A DNA stretch of 64,000 nucleotides, from positions 2,103,001 to 2,167,000 of the forward strand of contig JAKULF010000006.1 in the NCBI GenBank assembly GCA_022661535.1, given 5' to 3'. Origin of the DNA: Eutypa lata. Its lineage: Eukaryota > Ascomycota > Sordariomycetes > Xylariales > Diatrypaceae. Under the pieces are notes generated by a model. The model had not been told where the DNA came from. It was given only the letters and a program-made list of their open reading frames with translations, and made no database searches. Below are positions 21,158-32,221 of this stretch, piece by piece; position 1 is the stretch's first letter; every line of letters begins with the position of its first letter. The position numbers and the translations under genes were made by a program.

Positions 21158-24100
21158 ATGGCCCCACGCAAGCGTCCTAGAGACGCCGCTGACAACCTGC
21201 CGAAAAGCAAGCATGCTCGGCACGACAACCAGAATGCGTCCTCAAGCCAACAACACGCTGGACCCTCTAGCTCACTAGCTTCCGTTTCCCACTTATACCA
21301 ATCCACCCCCTCTTCATCACTTGGCTCTTCAAGTCAACATGCCCCTCGATCATCATGGGTAGTTGATGATGAAGAGGTAATTGACCTCACTCAAGACAAC
21401 AATGGCAACTCATCGGTGGATTTGTATGGCACTCTGGACAACAAGATCGTAGGCATTAGGTATTACAATGGCGTCGTCACGTCAGGTGAGATGGTTCTTT
21501 GCCGTCGTGAGCCAGGAAACCAATATGACAGAAATGCGATTCGGGTAGACAACGTGATGCGCCAGCAGATTGGCCACCTACCTAGAACCGTGGCTGAGAA
21601 GCTAGCACCTTTCATGGATAGGAAGGATATCATCCTAGAAGGAGTTGTCACTGGTTACAAAAACGCCTTTGATTGTCCTATCAAGCTCTATATATATGGT
21701 ACAGGCGAGCCAGCAGCTCGAAAGGAGCTCGAGACCAAGCTGAAGGCCTCGAAAATACTCAAGGCAACGCAGCTCAAAACTACAAGAGAAGAAGCAGAGA
21801 CCCGGAAAAAGGCATCACAACTTGGCCTCGAGAGCGGCTCATCTCAGGCTGGTATGCCGCAAGAGGAGGAGGGGCAAAATGTCCCGGTTCAAGAGCTTCT
21901 AGGATCTAGCGAGATGACCGACACGCGAGCAGAAGACTTCCTTAAGGATCTCGCCATGGGTGAAGAGGCACTCTCAAAATTGCCTATGGCAGACCAACCC
22001 GAGCAGCTTGAGTCAAAGTTATTACCGTACCAACGACAGGTATGAAAGAACGTGAAAGATCTAAACGAAATGTTGACTAACAAATTCACTAGGGACTTGC
22101 TTGGATGGCTGCTAAAGAGGCGCCTGAACTACCTGCCCCTGAGTCTAAGGATGTTGTCCAACTATGGAAGCGTGACACCCGTGGCAACTTCTTCAACCTT
22201 GCCTCCGGTTTTACGTCGACATCAAGACCACAACTACTGTCGGGTGGCATACTCGCTGACGATATGGGTCTTGGTAAGACTCTACAAGTGATCAGTCTAA
22301 TCCTATCGCAAAAAGCCGATGGTCCGACTCTCATCATTGCACCGAAAGGCGTCATGAGCAACTGGGAAGAACAAATCGCTAGACATGTTAAGACAGACCA
22401 TATGCCTAGTATTCTCAGATACCACCAAGTGCCTAAGACGGGCAAGTACTCGAAGTCTGACTTTCTCAAACACGACATTGTCATCACGAGCTATGGTAAG
22501 ATCGTGAGCGACTATCAAGCTGGGGCAAAAAGCGGGATCTTTGCCGTCGACTGGCACCGAATCGTCCTTGACGAAGGCCACGTGATCAGAAATTCCAAGA
22601 CGACAACCGCTAAGGCTGTCTGCAGCTTGGGAGCAAAGTCTCGCTGGGTATTAACTGGAACACCAATGTGAGTCTCCGTCCATTGAAATCCCCTCATCAT
22701 GATTAGGCCATAGTTTAATATTGCCGAGATACTAACAACTAACCTTCTATAGTGTCAACCACCGTGAAGACTTCCAGTCAATGTTGCAGTTCCTCAGAAT
22801 TAGTGGTGGCCTTGAAGATATGCTCATTTTCAAAACCGCCATCAGTCGCCCCTTGGATACTAAACCGTCATCGCAAAGCACTGCCAAGGAATACAACAAA
22901 GCGAAGGCTCTTCTGCAAGCTTTGTTCCATGATCTATGTCTTCGACGCCTCAAGGACATGAAGTTCGTTGACTTGAAGCTACCCAAGAAGACCGAATATA
23001 TACATCGTGTAACCTTCAGTAAAGATGAAAAGGTCAAATACGATGCTATGCTGTATGTTAACCAGACGTAACTAAACTTAGTTGGATGTAACTAACATGA
23101 TAATAGGTCCGAAGCCCAAGGGGCCATGGAAAAATACGAGAGACAATCTCAGAAAGCCGAGAAACTACGATTCACTAACGTCTTAGAAAGGCTTCTCCGT
23201 CTTAGACAAATGTAAGTATCAATCTACTATATCATCTACTATATTAGTTGCTACCTAATACAGGGCCTGTTTCCTGTCTCCCGTACGACCACTGGTCTTA
23301 TTACTAGACTGCGTTGACTGACGAGCCATAGGTGCTGCCATTGGAGTCTCTGCAGAGACCGGGTCAAGGATGTACTTGCTGTTCTAGAAGGCGAAAAGGT
23401 AGTAAAGTTTACGAAAGAGAACCTCGAAATCCTACAAAAGGCGCTAGCAATCGGTTGCAAGGATGGAGAGGAATGCTCGATCTGTTTTGATTCGATCGAC
23501 TTGCATCAACCAGTCATCACGGCTTGTAAGCACATGTTTGGCAAAAACTGTATTCTCGAGTGGATTGATACGCGAGGTGGTGCGAACAAGAAGGGCACCT
23601 GTCCACAGTGCCGTGCTCAACTTACACCAGAGCTGCTTGTTGAGCTGTCGCTTGAAGCGGAAGCTCCCGAAGAGTTTGATAGCGAAACGCGCAGCTCAAA
23701 GACCGAGGAACTGGTCAAGATCGTTGAGTTAAGTCTGAAGGACCCCAAGTCAAAAATTGTCCTCTTCTCTCAGTGGACATCCTTCCTCGATATCATTCAG
23801 CATATCCTAGTGGAAGCCAAGTTTGGCTGCACTCGTATCGACGGCAAAATGTCAGTGGAGCAGCGCGACAAAGCTGTTGCCGCATTGAATGACGATCCTG
23901 ACACCAGAGTGATGCTTGCGAGTCTGAGTGCTTGCAGCGTGGGGCTCAACCTCGTCGCTGCTGATACCGTCATTCTAGTAGACAGCTGTGAGTATCCTAG
24001 AATATAGGAAAACATATAGTAGTGTGTGCTAATCTTTCTAAAGGGTGGGCGCCAGCTATCGAAGATCAAGCTATTGATCGCGTGCACAGACTTGGCCAGA

Positions 24101-24306
24101 CACGGGAAACCAAAGTCTGGAGACTAGTCATGGACGGATCCGTAGAGGAGAGGGTCCTTAACATTCAAAGTGAGAAACGCAAGCTCGTGAGCATGGCGTT
24201 CAAGGAGAAGAAAAAAGGGAACAAGGCCAAGGAGAGCACGTCAGCGGACGTGAAGAAGCTACTCTACGGCATTCCCGAACAGGGACAATCACAACAAGAG
24301 GGGTGA
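21158..24306 (+). CDS. HIRAN-SNF2-RING helicase, Rad5/HLTF-like
   Basis: DNA translocase and probable ubiquitin ligase of post-replication repair, 926 residues in six exons: 21158-22039, 22093-22667, 22753-23052, 23107-23211, 23332-23987 and 24044-24306. Domains in order: a disordered basic N-terminus; a HIRAN domain from about residue 95 (GIRYYNGVVTSGEMV, REPGNQYDRNAIRV); the SNF2 ATPase lobe with GGILADDMGLGKTLQ and the DEGH box (LDEGHVIRN) used by the HLTF/Rad5/Rad16 group instead of DEAH; a C3HC4 RING (CSICFDSID...CKHMFGKNCILEW...CPQC); and helicase lobe 2 ending in DRVHRLGQTRETKVWRL. The RING sits inside the split helicase, as in Rad5 and HLTF. Family members promote PCNA polyubiquitination and fork reversal. 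The ATG at 21158 is the first in frame. Filamentous fungi may carry both Rad5 and HLTF-type paralogues, and I cannot tell which this is. Confidence 0.9.
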
Positions 24307-24757
24307 GGGCAAACCAGTCGTTGAGGAGAGGCCAAGGTTCCTGGCTAAGAGAGCAGAGCTCGACATAGAGTGCTTTGATTCAAGGGTTGGGAGTACTGGC
24401 TGGGTTGGCTAAAACTACTGCCTATAACTCATCGCTACAAAGCTAGGTATCTATGCATATCAAACTCAAGATCTGGGCGTGTACAATTAATTTCCTTCAG
24501 AGGTCACAAATTAGACTGTATAACACAAAAAAAGGTGGGAGCAATCACACATGTACTATTAGAATTAGATTGTATGTATTATTATTATTTCCGGGATATT
24601 GTTATTTCATGATCTTCGTTCAACTGATATATATATACGTGTGCGTTCCTCCCAAGCAAGGCATTCCTGCACTAACCAAACTGCTCTAGCACAGTCAGTC
24701 AATCAGTCAGTCAATCAGTCAGTCATCATCACTTTTCCTCACGACCCTCCTAGTTAC
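24307..24757. other. Short intergenic region between converging genes
   Basis: AT-rich 3' flanks of the translocase (plus) and the secreted protein (minus). It contains the CAGT/CAAT repeat at 24692-24724. Confidence 0.6.
24692..24724. repeat. Tandem CAGTCAGTCAAT repeat
   Basis: Nearly three copies of a 12-base unit CAGTCAGTCAAT, in the 3' flank of the secreted-protein gene. Confidence 0.85.
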
Positions 24758-25309
24758 TTAAGCAGACGTAACCTCCCCCACCAACCGCCGCCCCCGGACC
24801 TCGAACTCGGCCGCGCCCGCCGAGCTCCCCTCGCCCGTCGCGTTCCACTGCGCGCCCGCCGCGCCGTCGAACCACGCGTGCGAGACGCGGACCTTGTAGG
24901 GCGGGGCGGTCCCGTTGCTCGTGTCCCAGAGGACCTGGACCTGGGACTCGGTCTCGGTCTCGGTCTCGTATTCGCCCTGAGCAGTGTTGGACGTACAGTC
25001 CGTCCACGCCGCCGCCGTCCCGTACGTCGCCCCGCACTGCACGTCGAAGGCGGGCGCGGACGACAGCGCCCCCGCGTACCCCGCCGCCGCCGTCACGTTG
25101 AACCCCACGCCGCAGGCGGCCGAGCCGCACCCGAACGTGAAGTCTGTTGCTTGCCAGGTGTAGAGGCCGGTTGTTTGCCTTGAGGATACGGGGCTTGTTG
25201 GTGGTGCTGTGGAGAAGGAGAGGGGCTTGGATTGTGCGAGGAGGGATAGGGAGAGGAGGGTTGTTAGGTAGGTGGTGAATATTCTTGTTGCTGTTGTTGT
25301 TGGCGTCAT
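24758..25309 (-). CDS. Small secreted cysteine-containing protein
   Basis: Single-exon protein of 183 residues. The N-terminus is a signal peptide (hydrophobic core FTTYLTTLLSLSLLA, followed by Gln-Ser-Lys). The mature chain has four Cys (FGCGSAACGVGF, DVQCGATYG, WTDCTSN) and two or more N-glycosylation sequons (NVT, NGT, NAT). The arrangement of a Trp-x-Ala-Thr-Asp-Phe strand followed by paired Cys and a later Cys pair is reminiscent of Alt a 1-like extracellular beta-barrel proteins, but I could not align it securely. Alternatives are another small fungal secreted family or an effector. Codon third positions are strongly G/C, consistent with a real gene. Confidence 0.65.
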   Translation of the reverse strand: MTPTTTATRIFTTYLTTLLSLSLLAQSKPLSFSTAPPTSPVSSRQTTGLYTWQATDFTFGCGSAACGVGFNVTAAAGYAGALSSAPAFDVQCGATYGTAAAWTDCTSNTAQGEYETETETESQVQVLWDTSNGTAPPYKVRVSHAWFDGAAGAQWNATGEGSSAGAAEFEVRGRRLVGEVTSA

Positions 25310-26849
25310 TGTGGGTGGTGTGTGTGTGTGAGCGTGTATGAGTAACTAAGTGGCTGGTTTCGGGGATGTTTTTTATAGTCCTTTTGATTTTGTTTTCTTT
25401 AGGTTTTTGTAAGTTGACTTGTTTGTTTGTTTCTCTTGTTTTGAAGATATTCAGATTCCGCGAGAGAGAGAGAGAAAGACAGAGAGACAGGACGAATTGT
25501 CTTGGATCTTATATGATGAAATGCACATACTTCAACGAGGTTACATTAATGACGTTGGTTGGTAGTTATATTCCCCGTACATAATGCGGCACGGCGAGGA
25601 GGAGCTAGCACACAAAGCGGCAGGTCGCGATGCTACCTGAAAAGGCGAAAAGCTTATTGCGAGAGTCGGGCCCGGGTGCTGACGATGACTGACGTAGGCT
25701 CCAATGAGATCGGCCCAGTGCGTCGCAATACGAGATTTGGGGGGTTGGGGGGGGGTTCTTTTCTGTGGCTGACAAGAGAACCGACAATACCGACATGGGG
25801 CCTATTCGGTAGAGATCGGCGCACAGATCGACGTTGGAACGGCATCATCGCAGCCAATTAAGCAACGAGCTGTCTCCCAGCCAAGCCTTACTCACTAGAT
25901 CGCCGTAATCATCCATCATCCGTCCCTCTCTCTAGGTATGTAGCAATAAGTAATGGTCTATGCAGTTTGTCAGGTCTCTTCAGCCTTACATGTGTGCATA
26001 TGTATGCTACCGTATTGTCAGGGTGGCTCATTTACTCCTTACATGTAACGTTGGACAGAGAAGAAGAACATGTGACGGCAGCGGCTGCCGCCTTCGCATG
26101 TCTCCCTTGAGAGCTACTCATGCCATTATACGTGGTTTGTTTGTTTGTTTGTTTGTTTGTTTCTCAAAATAAAATAAAAAAGCACTGCCAGATAGCCATC
26201 CACGTCAGGCTCGATATTTTCGTATCTAACATTAGAAACATATCGCAGTTGCGCGACCTCTCAGAGGAGGTCCAGGGCTGAGATTCGGGTATCGGGGTCT
26301 TCGGAGACTTGGAACAAATTCTTTCATTTGACTGAAACAACGAACATGATTTTATCCGTACTTATTTATACAGGTTTCATTCGACACCCTGCCCCTTGTT
26401 ACTTAAACCCAAGACTCTTCCAACACGTGTGTTTGTCATTAAATATATCAACATTATGTAAAAGGCCAAAACGGACCTCGTGTCTGCAGCTATGTAGTAG
26501 ATATATTACCACCCCGGTAGTATGTGAATCACGGAAGCGCAATAGGGTGGATGATCCGCCCGGCGGGTCTTCAAGACCGGTGGCGCTCAGGTGCACGACG
26601 CCGGGAACGGGGTGGGTCCCGCACCGTCACCTTCTCCGTCTGTCATCTTCGCGTCTCAAAGCGCGGATATCATAGATGGTATTTGGCCCACCTCTGATGA
26701 TATAATTGACATGATCTATAATTACACTAACGGGACATCTACTTCCACAACTTCACTTTCATTGCATTTCAGCACTTACCGTGGCCGCCGCGAATAGCAG
26801 CAGAGATACCACCACCTATATAAGGTTCTCGCCGAGGTCCAGCGCCGTC
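25310..26849. other. Intergenic with simple repeats and one GC-rich island
   Basis: No protein gene is supported. It contains a GA-rich tract at about 25459-25490, the GTTT array at 26135-26162, and a GC-rich island of about 100 bases at 26545-26640 with hairpin potential inside otherwise AT-rich DNA. Confidence 0.5.
26135..26162. repeat. (GTTT)7 microsatellite
   Basis: Seven consecutive GTTT units in non-coding DNA. Confidence 0.9.
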
Positions 26850-27455
26850 CTAGTCCCGGTCCCGACGGCGGCGCTTTCGGGGACGGTCTTGCTCGAAGTC
26901 GAGGTCAAGTTTCCCTGAGTTCAAGAGTGCAAACGGGTCGGACGTGCCGAGGTTCGCGGTGAAGGGCTCCGGTCCTGTCGTATGGATTGTCCCATACGGG
27001 TCGACCGATGACGAATCAGATGAATCAGAGTCCTCAGAAGATGAACTACTCTCTTCAGACGACCTCATGCTTTCAGCATGGTGATCGCTCTCGTCCGAGT
27101 CTTGTGAGCTCGGGCTCGGGCTCGGGCTCGTCGCCGGTTGACGATTGCGCAGTCGGTTTGACGACTGGGTCACGTTTTGCGCTTGAGCGGCGCCATCTAT
27201 GGGGCCGTTGTTGCTATCGCCTTGGTGAGTAGTAGTAGACGTATCACGTTGGGGCAAGAGCAAAGGCAGATGAAATGTTAATGTTCGCATATGTATTGGG
27301 GCATTACCTTGGTCTGGGACAACAGTGCCATGGCTTTGCTGCTCGTGTGTAGCGGGGGTATGAGACTGACTAGATGAGCGGTCCTCGGTGGTTTGAGGGA
27401 CATGCCGTCCCTTCAGCACCTTTCCCTTGTTAAGGCTGCTCCGAGAGAAAATCAT
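26850..27455 (-). CDS. Serine-rich acidic protein with basic C-terminus, hypothetical
   Basis: Open frame of 201 codons. The protein is low in hydrophobic residues. A Pro/Ser segment (ATSPSPSPSSQ) is followed by a long Ser/Asp/Glu tract (residues about 125-155), a short ordered-looking segment (DPYGTIHTTGPEPFTANLG, then PFALLNSGKLDLDFEQ) and a basic end, RPRKRRRRDRD, that looks like a nuclear localisation signal. An 84-base stretch (about 27225-27308) begins with GTAATG, ends with AAG and is less coding-like. It is a multiple of three without a stop, so it could be a retained or skipped intron, giving 173 residues. The Met at 27455 may not be the true start, because an upstream exon is possible. 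Function unknown; nuclear and disordered is inferred. Confidence 0.5.
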   Translation of the reverse strand: MIFSRSSLNKGKVLKGRHVPQTTEDRSSSQSHTPATHEQQSHGTVVPDQGNAPIHMRTLTFHLPLLLPQRDTSTTTHQGDSNNGPIDGAAQAQNVTQSSNRLRNRQPATSPSPSPSSQDSDESDHHAESMRSSEESSSSSEDSDSSDSSSVDPYGTIHTTGPEPFTANLGTSDPFALLNSGKLDLDFEQDRPRKRRRRDRD

Positions 27456-28488
27456 GTTAGTTGCTACGAGTTAGAATAACGGTGTGCTCGTGTGTCTTTG
27501 TTTCGCTTTGTTTCCTTTGTAGGGGGTTTTGGTTTACTGTTCATCCATCCGGACAGAAAAGTGGCATTCTTTGTTGACATATTTATATGGCTTTCAAACA
27601 AGTAACAACATAATTAAACAACTTTGCTGTAATGGGGTTCATATATCAGAAGTGTCGTTCAAGATCTTACTCGATTACTCTGTGAATAGTTGGTTGTTGC
27701 ATAATAATATCTACTTCCGGATAACCGGTTATTCATATGTCCATTGATCCCCTAGGTTTAGGCCTGTATCGTGTAGTCCTCGAGGTCACGAAAGAAAAAA
27801 CCTTGATATTGATTCTAGTGTTACCTCCATGGTGCTAACTGAATGGTAACATCCATAATTAGGAGCCTAGCTAGGTAGTCATAAGCTATATAACAGTAAA
27901 GTGCGCAACGTCTATATAGATATTGCCTAGAGGCTCCAGTCTCTGTCTTAAGGACCACCGGTGCGAGAAAAATCGCCATCAACATCCTTATCTATCTCCT
28001 TCCTCTAATTTTCCAGACAACTATTTTAAGTATCAATAATCCTTTCTCTTCAGAGAATATCTACATGTCTTGGAATAAAATATCAGTTGTTCTACATCTG
28101 TATATGACAAGAGCCTCTCTTGTTTTTTTAATAAACCTAATCACCATGCCAAATGCTTTTCATAGATAATTTAGCCCCCTATGATATGACTCCCTCGTAG
28201 TACGGTCTTTGTCTTAGGTGACTATTCCTAGTCAGCCGTTTGTTTTGATTTTGTCGATTAATACAAAGAAAATTGAGGATACCATCAATTGTATTGTACA
28301 TTTTCTCCGCGCTCTTTGTTACAGCCGTCTTAGCTGCAAACAGGAGGGGATTGGTCGCTCCCTAAATATAAATCAATAACAAAGAATTGATCATCTGTAC
28401 TTTCGAAGAGAACAAGTTTACCCTTTCCCGGTGTCAGCTATGTGCAGAAACTCTCATAAACCGAGGCAATTGATGGCACACCCCTAAT
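27456..28488. other. AT-rich divergent spacer, no gene seen
   Basis: About 1 kb between the minus-strand serine-rich gene and the plus-strand kinase-like gene. No coding frames of note. Confidence 0.55.
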
Positions 28489-30198
28489 ATGGCTACAAAA
28501 CCAGTTGGTCTCCTTAGTTACCCAGACCTATGGAGGCTAACTTCGAGGTACTTCAGCAACAATCCCCGATTCAAGCAAATAGATCAGAATAAATCAGGGG
28601 CAAGCGGCACGGTTGTCATATATGAGGAGACATTCCAAGACAAGAGCAAACGAAAACTTGTCGTTAAGAAGGTACTGGGCGATTCTGATGGAGTTGGATT
28701 GCAGAGGGAAATGCAATTCATGAGAGTATGTGCCGCTAACCACCCCGACTGGAAAGGCCAAGCTAAATAAGATGGTAGAGATTGCGATGGGCAAGACATA
28801 TTATTAATATAATTGACATGACACCCAGCATCAGCTTCATTGTCTCCGCCTTCGACAACAACAAACGGAGTCCTTTGGATGCTGGCCCTGTACTTGCCAT
28901 GGAACATCTGGAGAATGGGACCTTGCACCAATTTAGGGAGAGGTATTTCAATGTCCCTAATATCGAGCCCCTCCCAAACCGTTTGGTGTGGGCTATTTTC
29001 CTTTGCTGTAAGTAATTTCGCAGTTCACCCAATTGGCAAGTATCGATTGTTGAAGCAGTAGGTTTTTTCCCCTCAAAGCCGTTAGAGCTATAATAGGCAT
29101 GGCATACCCGCCATCAGAGCCTGAACAGTTAGAAGTCCCGCCGCAGGACGTTCAAATACAACCCTTGACACTTGCTCATAACGATATGCACGCCGGCAAC
29201 TGTAAGTTACCCGAGAATGGCATTTTATTCATTTGATGGCTGTGGTTTCTCAATTACACCTCGAGGCTGACAAACGTAAGTTATGTTTGGCGACCTCAAT
29301 ATGTCCGAGGCGGAACATAGCTTAATCCCGATATTGAAGTTAATCGATTTTGGCGAGGCTAAAGATTTGGATGAAGAGCTGGGCCCAGATGATGCGCCAC
29401 CACGAGATCCTAGTACAGGTTCTGGACCAAGCTCGGGAGGTGATGAAGGAAATTTTGATGTTAGTATGAACTCGGATTCAACCAGTACTTCAGACGATGC
29501 GATGGCTGCTGCTGCGGCACGACAAAGGCTGGAAGAGAGACGTCAAGAGGAAATACGGGAATACGACGACAAACTCGAATTATGGGATAAACTCAGTACT
29601 GAGTTGATGATAGCGACGGCTGCACACATGACGATATCAGATCCACGACCAGAGTTAAACCAGGCGAATTACAATGAGAGGTACGCCTACTTCTATTCAA
29701 TTTAGATGGCTCTTTAGAAAGCCACTGATACCCTAATTAGTTATTACGAATACCGACGAAGTGCCGGCACGCAACAGAACATCCTCGATTCGGCAATTGT
29801 GAGTACAAGCACGCCTCGTGGGACCGAGCCGGACCTAACGAGACACGCAGCAAATGACAAGACTGATATTAAACGACGGCTCCCTGGGCGACAGGGGCGC
29901 GCGCGAAGACATGCGGGACACCGCGGATCAGAGACTCCCCAATCTGGACGCCGACCTTCGTTTTCTCATCATGAGATGCCTAGCCGTGAGGCCTCTCACG
30001 CGGCCGAGACCAGGCCTCCTATTAAACCTCGTCCAACAAGCCTGCGCAACTAGGACCGAAGCGACGTACCGAAACACGGCGGCTGCGGATAACGAGACGG
30101 ATGAACATATTAACACCCTCGTTCGCGAGTTCATACTGAGCGCACCTACTACTGATACCCCGATGAGCGGCACGGCGGATGCGCCGATAGTGATTTGA
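28489..30198 (+). CDS. Diverged protein-kinase-like protein
   Basis: Six exons in phase (28489-28725, 28779-29007, 29079-29201, 29281-29680, 29741-29798 and 29851-30198), 464 residues. Kinase-fold landmarks: GASGTVV (glycine-rich turn), KLVVKKV (candidate ATP-binding Lys), AMEHLENGTL (hinge), AHNDMHAGN (catalytic loop, with HND in place of HRD and the catalytic Asp and Asn retained) and LKLIDFGEA (metal-binding DFG). A low-complexity acidic/Ser insertion follows DFG. The C-lobe resumes with LMIATAAHMTISDP and ends in RPGLLLNLVQQACATR. Metal-binding residues are kept, so it is not obviously a pseudokinase, but the activation segment is replaced by the disordered insertion and there is no clear APE. 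It resembles a lineage-expanded fungal kinase-like family of unknown role. Several introns have strong branch sites (CTGAC, CTAAC). Confidence 0.75.
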
Positions 30199-30626
30199 GA
30201 GATGACTTTAAAGAATGAGCTTTAATATCCTATATAGGTTTAGAGGCGGAAGATAACATATTGGCTGAATATTTCAACATTATTAACTGTAAACTTTATA
30301 GCCATATAAGTGACATACGTTTCTCCTTTAAGGACATGGCTTTCTGGTGTACCCTGTAACATAAGGCACTTCAACGTAAGAATGCATATTCAAGTAAGTA
30401 TATATAGCCCTAGCACGTCGTCGACTAGGAGAAAAGCCATGTTACATACGTAGAAGCATCTACATGATAATCAACTCATTCCCCCTCCCCCTGTCCTTCC
30501 GTAACCGAACCCAAGGACGCCAGATAAGATATTCGCAAGACCGCCTACTTCTCTGTTGTTCACTTTGGTCTTAACCCGCCTTCCTTGTTCCCTGTACAAT
30601 AGCGAGTTGATGTTAACTCTACAGAA
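30199..30626. other. 3' flanks of converging genes
   Basis: AT-rich, no features seen. Confidence 0.6.
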
Positions 30627-32221
30627 TCATCGAAATTGATGCCGGTGCCGATACGCAGACCGCCGCCCAACGCCCGTTTCCGCAGCCGCGCGCATTGTCA
30701 CGACCCTCGTGACAGTGACAACAACCGGACTCTCCTCTTCCCCATCTGAATCATCAACTGCAGCAGGAGCGGCGGGAGCCGGCTGCGAGTTCGAGGCGGC
30801 GGTAGTGGTCTTACTACTCCCACCCTCTACATCCTCCGCGTCCTCTCCGTCCCCACCACCACCCCCCTGGCCCTCATTAACCGCCGCCGGGATCTCCGCA
30901 GCAGGGACAGGCTCAGGCTCATCATCGGCGAGCTTCTCACCCCCGTGCGGGGGCCCCACGTAGTCGCCAGCATCGCAGGCGTCGTTGATCTCGGTGCAGC
31001 GGGCCTCCCAAACGCGGCAGTTGGCGTTTCCCGTGGGGGGCGCGGCATCGTAGCAGGTCTCGGCCTGGTCCCAGCACTGCTCGGCGGAGGCCCAGCAGCC
31101 GTCCTGGGTGGTGTAGGCGTCGACTTCGACGCCGACCCAGTTGGCGTTCTTGATGAGATAGTCGTCTGGGACCTGGCCCTCGGTCTGCTTGATGATGATG
31201 GTCTTCTTTGCGGATGATGAAGAAGAGGAGGAAGAAGGAACAAAAACCGTGGGTCCCGGAATAGGGTAAGGGAACGCGGGCTTGTTGCTGTAAATATCAA
31301 AGTTCAGGCTTGGATCGTCGGCGCTGACGTGGCCGGGGATGCTGACGCTCTTGGAGGGCGGCATCACCGCCGCCGCCGCCGCCGCCGCCGTCGTCTCGTC
31401 GCCACCCTCCTCTGCTTTTGCCCCCTCGACGAAGACCTGGGCGCACCCGACGTAGAACTGCGGATCCCCCTGGTTGGCGTTCTGGAGGGCGAGCAGCTCG
31501 GGGCGGAACAGCCAGTTGCCCGGGGGCAGGGCGGCGGGGATCCGGAACGACAGCAGGCCGTCATCCGCGATCAGCTTCTCGGTGCACCAGAGGCCCGCCG
31601 CCTCGTCGTACCCTTCGTCCCAGAGCTTGAACCAACCCGGACCCGCGGCCGATCCGGCGTCCGAGGAGGAGGAGGAGGAGTCGAGCTGCTTGGCGTAGAT
31701 GGCGCAGGGGCCTTTGTGGGACTGGGAGAGGGGAGGTTTGGTTAGCCACAATTGCGATAGAGGAAGAAGTAAAATATTAAAAAAAAGATTCTGTTTTTGA
31801 CTTACCTTGTCGAGAACGCCGGGCTGCTCAGCGTCGGCCCACAGCCGCCACTGGAAAGTCAGCTTCCCGCCAGCCGGGGCGGGACAAGTGAAAGCCACAG
31901 CTTTCTGACCGTTGGCACCTGATAGGGGGAGAATATGTGTTAGCTACATAGCCGCATGACTGGGTGATGATGACGATGCTCCTAGTTCGCTCCATGTGAT
32001 GCGAATGCCCCGTCTCTATTTCTTCACTTACCACAGGCCATATCATCGCTCGTGATGCTGGACACCGGGCTCGTGCAAGTGCTCGGCGTGTCACTCATGC
32101 GGACGCAGGTCCCGTCGCCCTGCGATACGTCGTTTACGTACAAGGTGGTGAAGATGGTGTGGGCGTGGGCCACCGCGGCTAGTCTTGCTAGACCGAGGAG
32201 GAAAGAGAGTGTGGGCTTCAT
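30627..32221 (-). CDS. AA9 lytic polysaccharide monooxygenase with long C-terminal extension
   Basis: Secreted copper enzyme that oxidatively cleaves cellulose or other beta-glucans. Exons on minus: 32221-32032, 31918-31806 and 31721-30627, 465 residues. Cleavage of the signal peptide after residue 20 (AVAHA) leaves His21 as the N-terminal copper-brace residue (HTIFTTLYVND). The second copper His is in SHKGPCAIYAKQL, and the axial Tyr is in GDPQFYVGCAQVFVEG. Both introns restore conserved joins (DMACGANGQK and VLDK-SHKGP). After the catalytic domain (to about residue 230) there is an Ala/Ser linker. Then comes a Cys-rich module seen in long AA9 proteins (GCWASAEQCWDQAETCYDA, NCRVWEARCTEINDACDAG), then a Pro/Glu/Gly-rich tail ending without a cellulose-binding domain. 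A run of Ala codons (GCC/GCG) and a Ser run make length polymorphism likely. Confidence 0.92.

Noticed and set aside
26560..26640. Possible selenocysteine-type tRNA (loop CTTCAAG would give anticodon TCA)
   Set aside because: The stem flanking the loop is only three clean pairs, the T-loop consensus TTCRA is missing, no acceptor stem closes, and ascomycetes are not known to use selenocysteine.
30709..31745. Several plus-strand frames opposite the LPMO gene
   Set aside because: Explained by high GC and repeat codons of the minus-strand AA9 gene.
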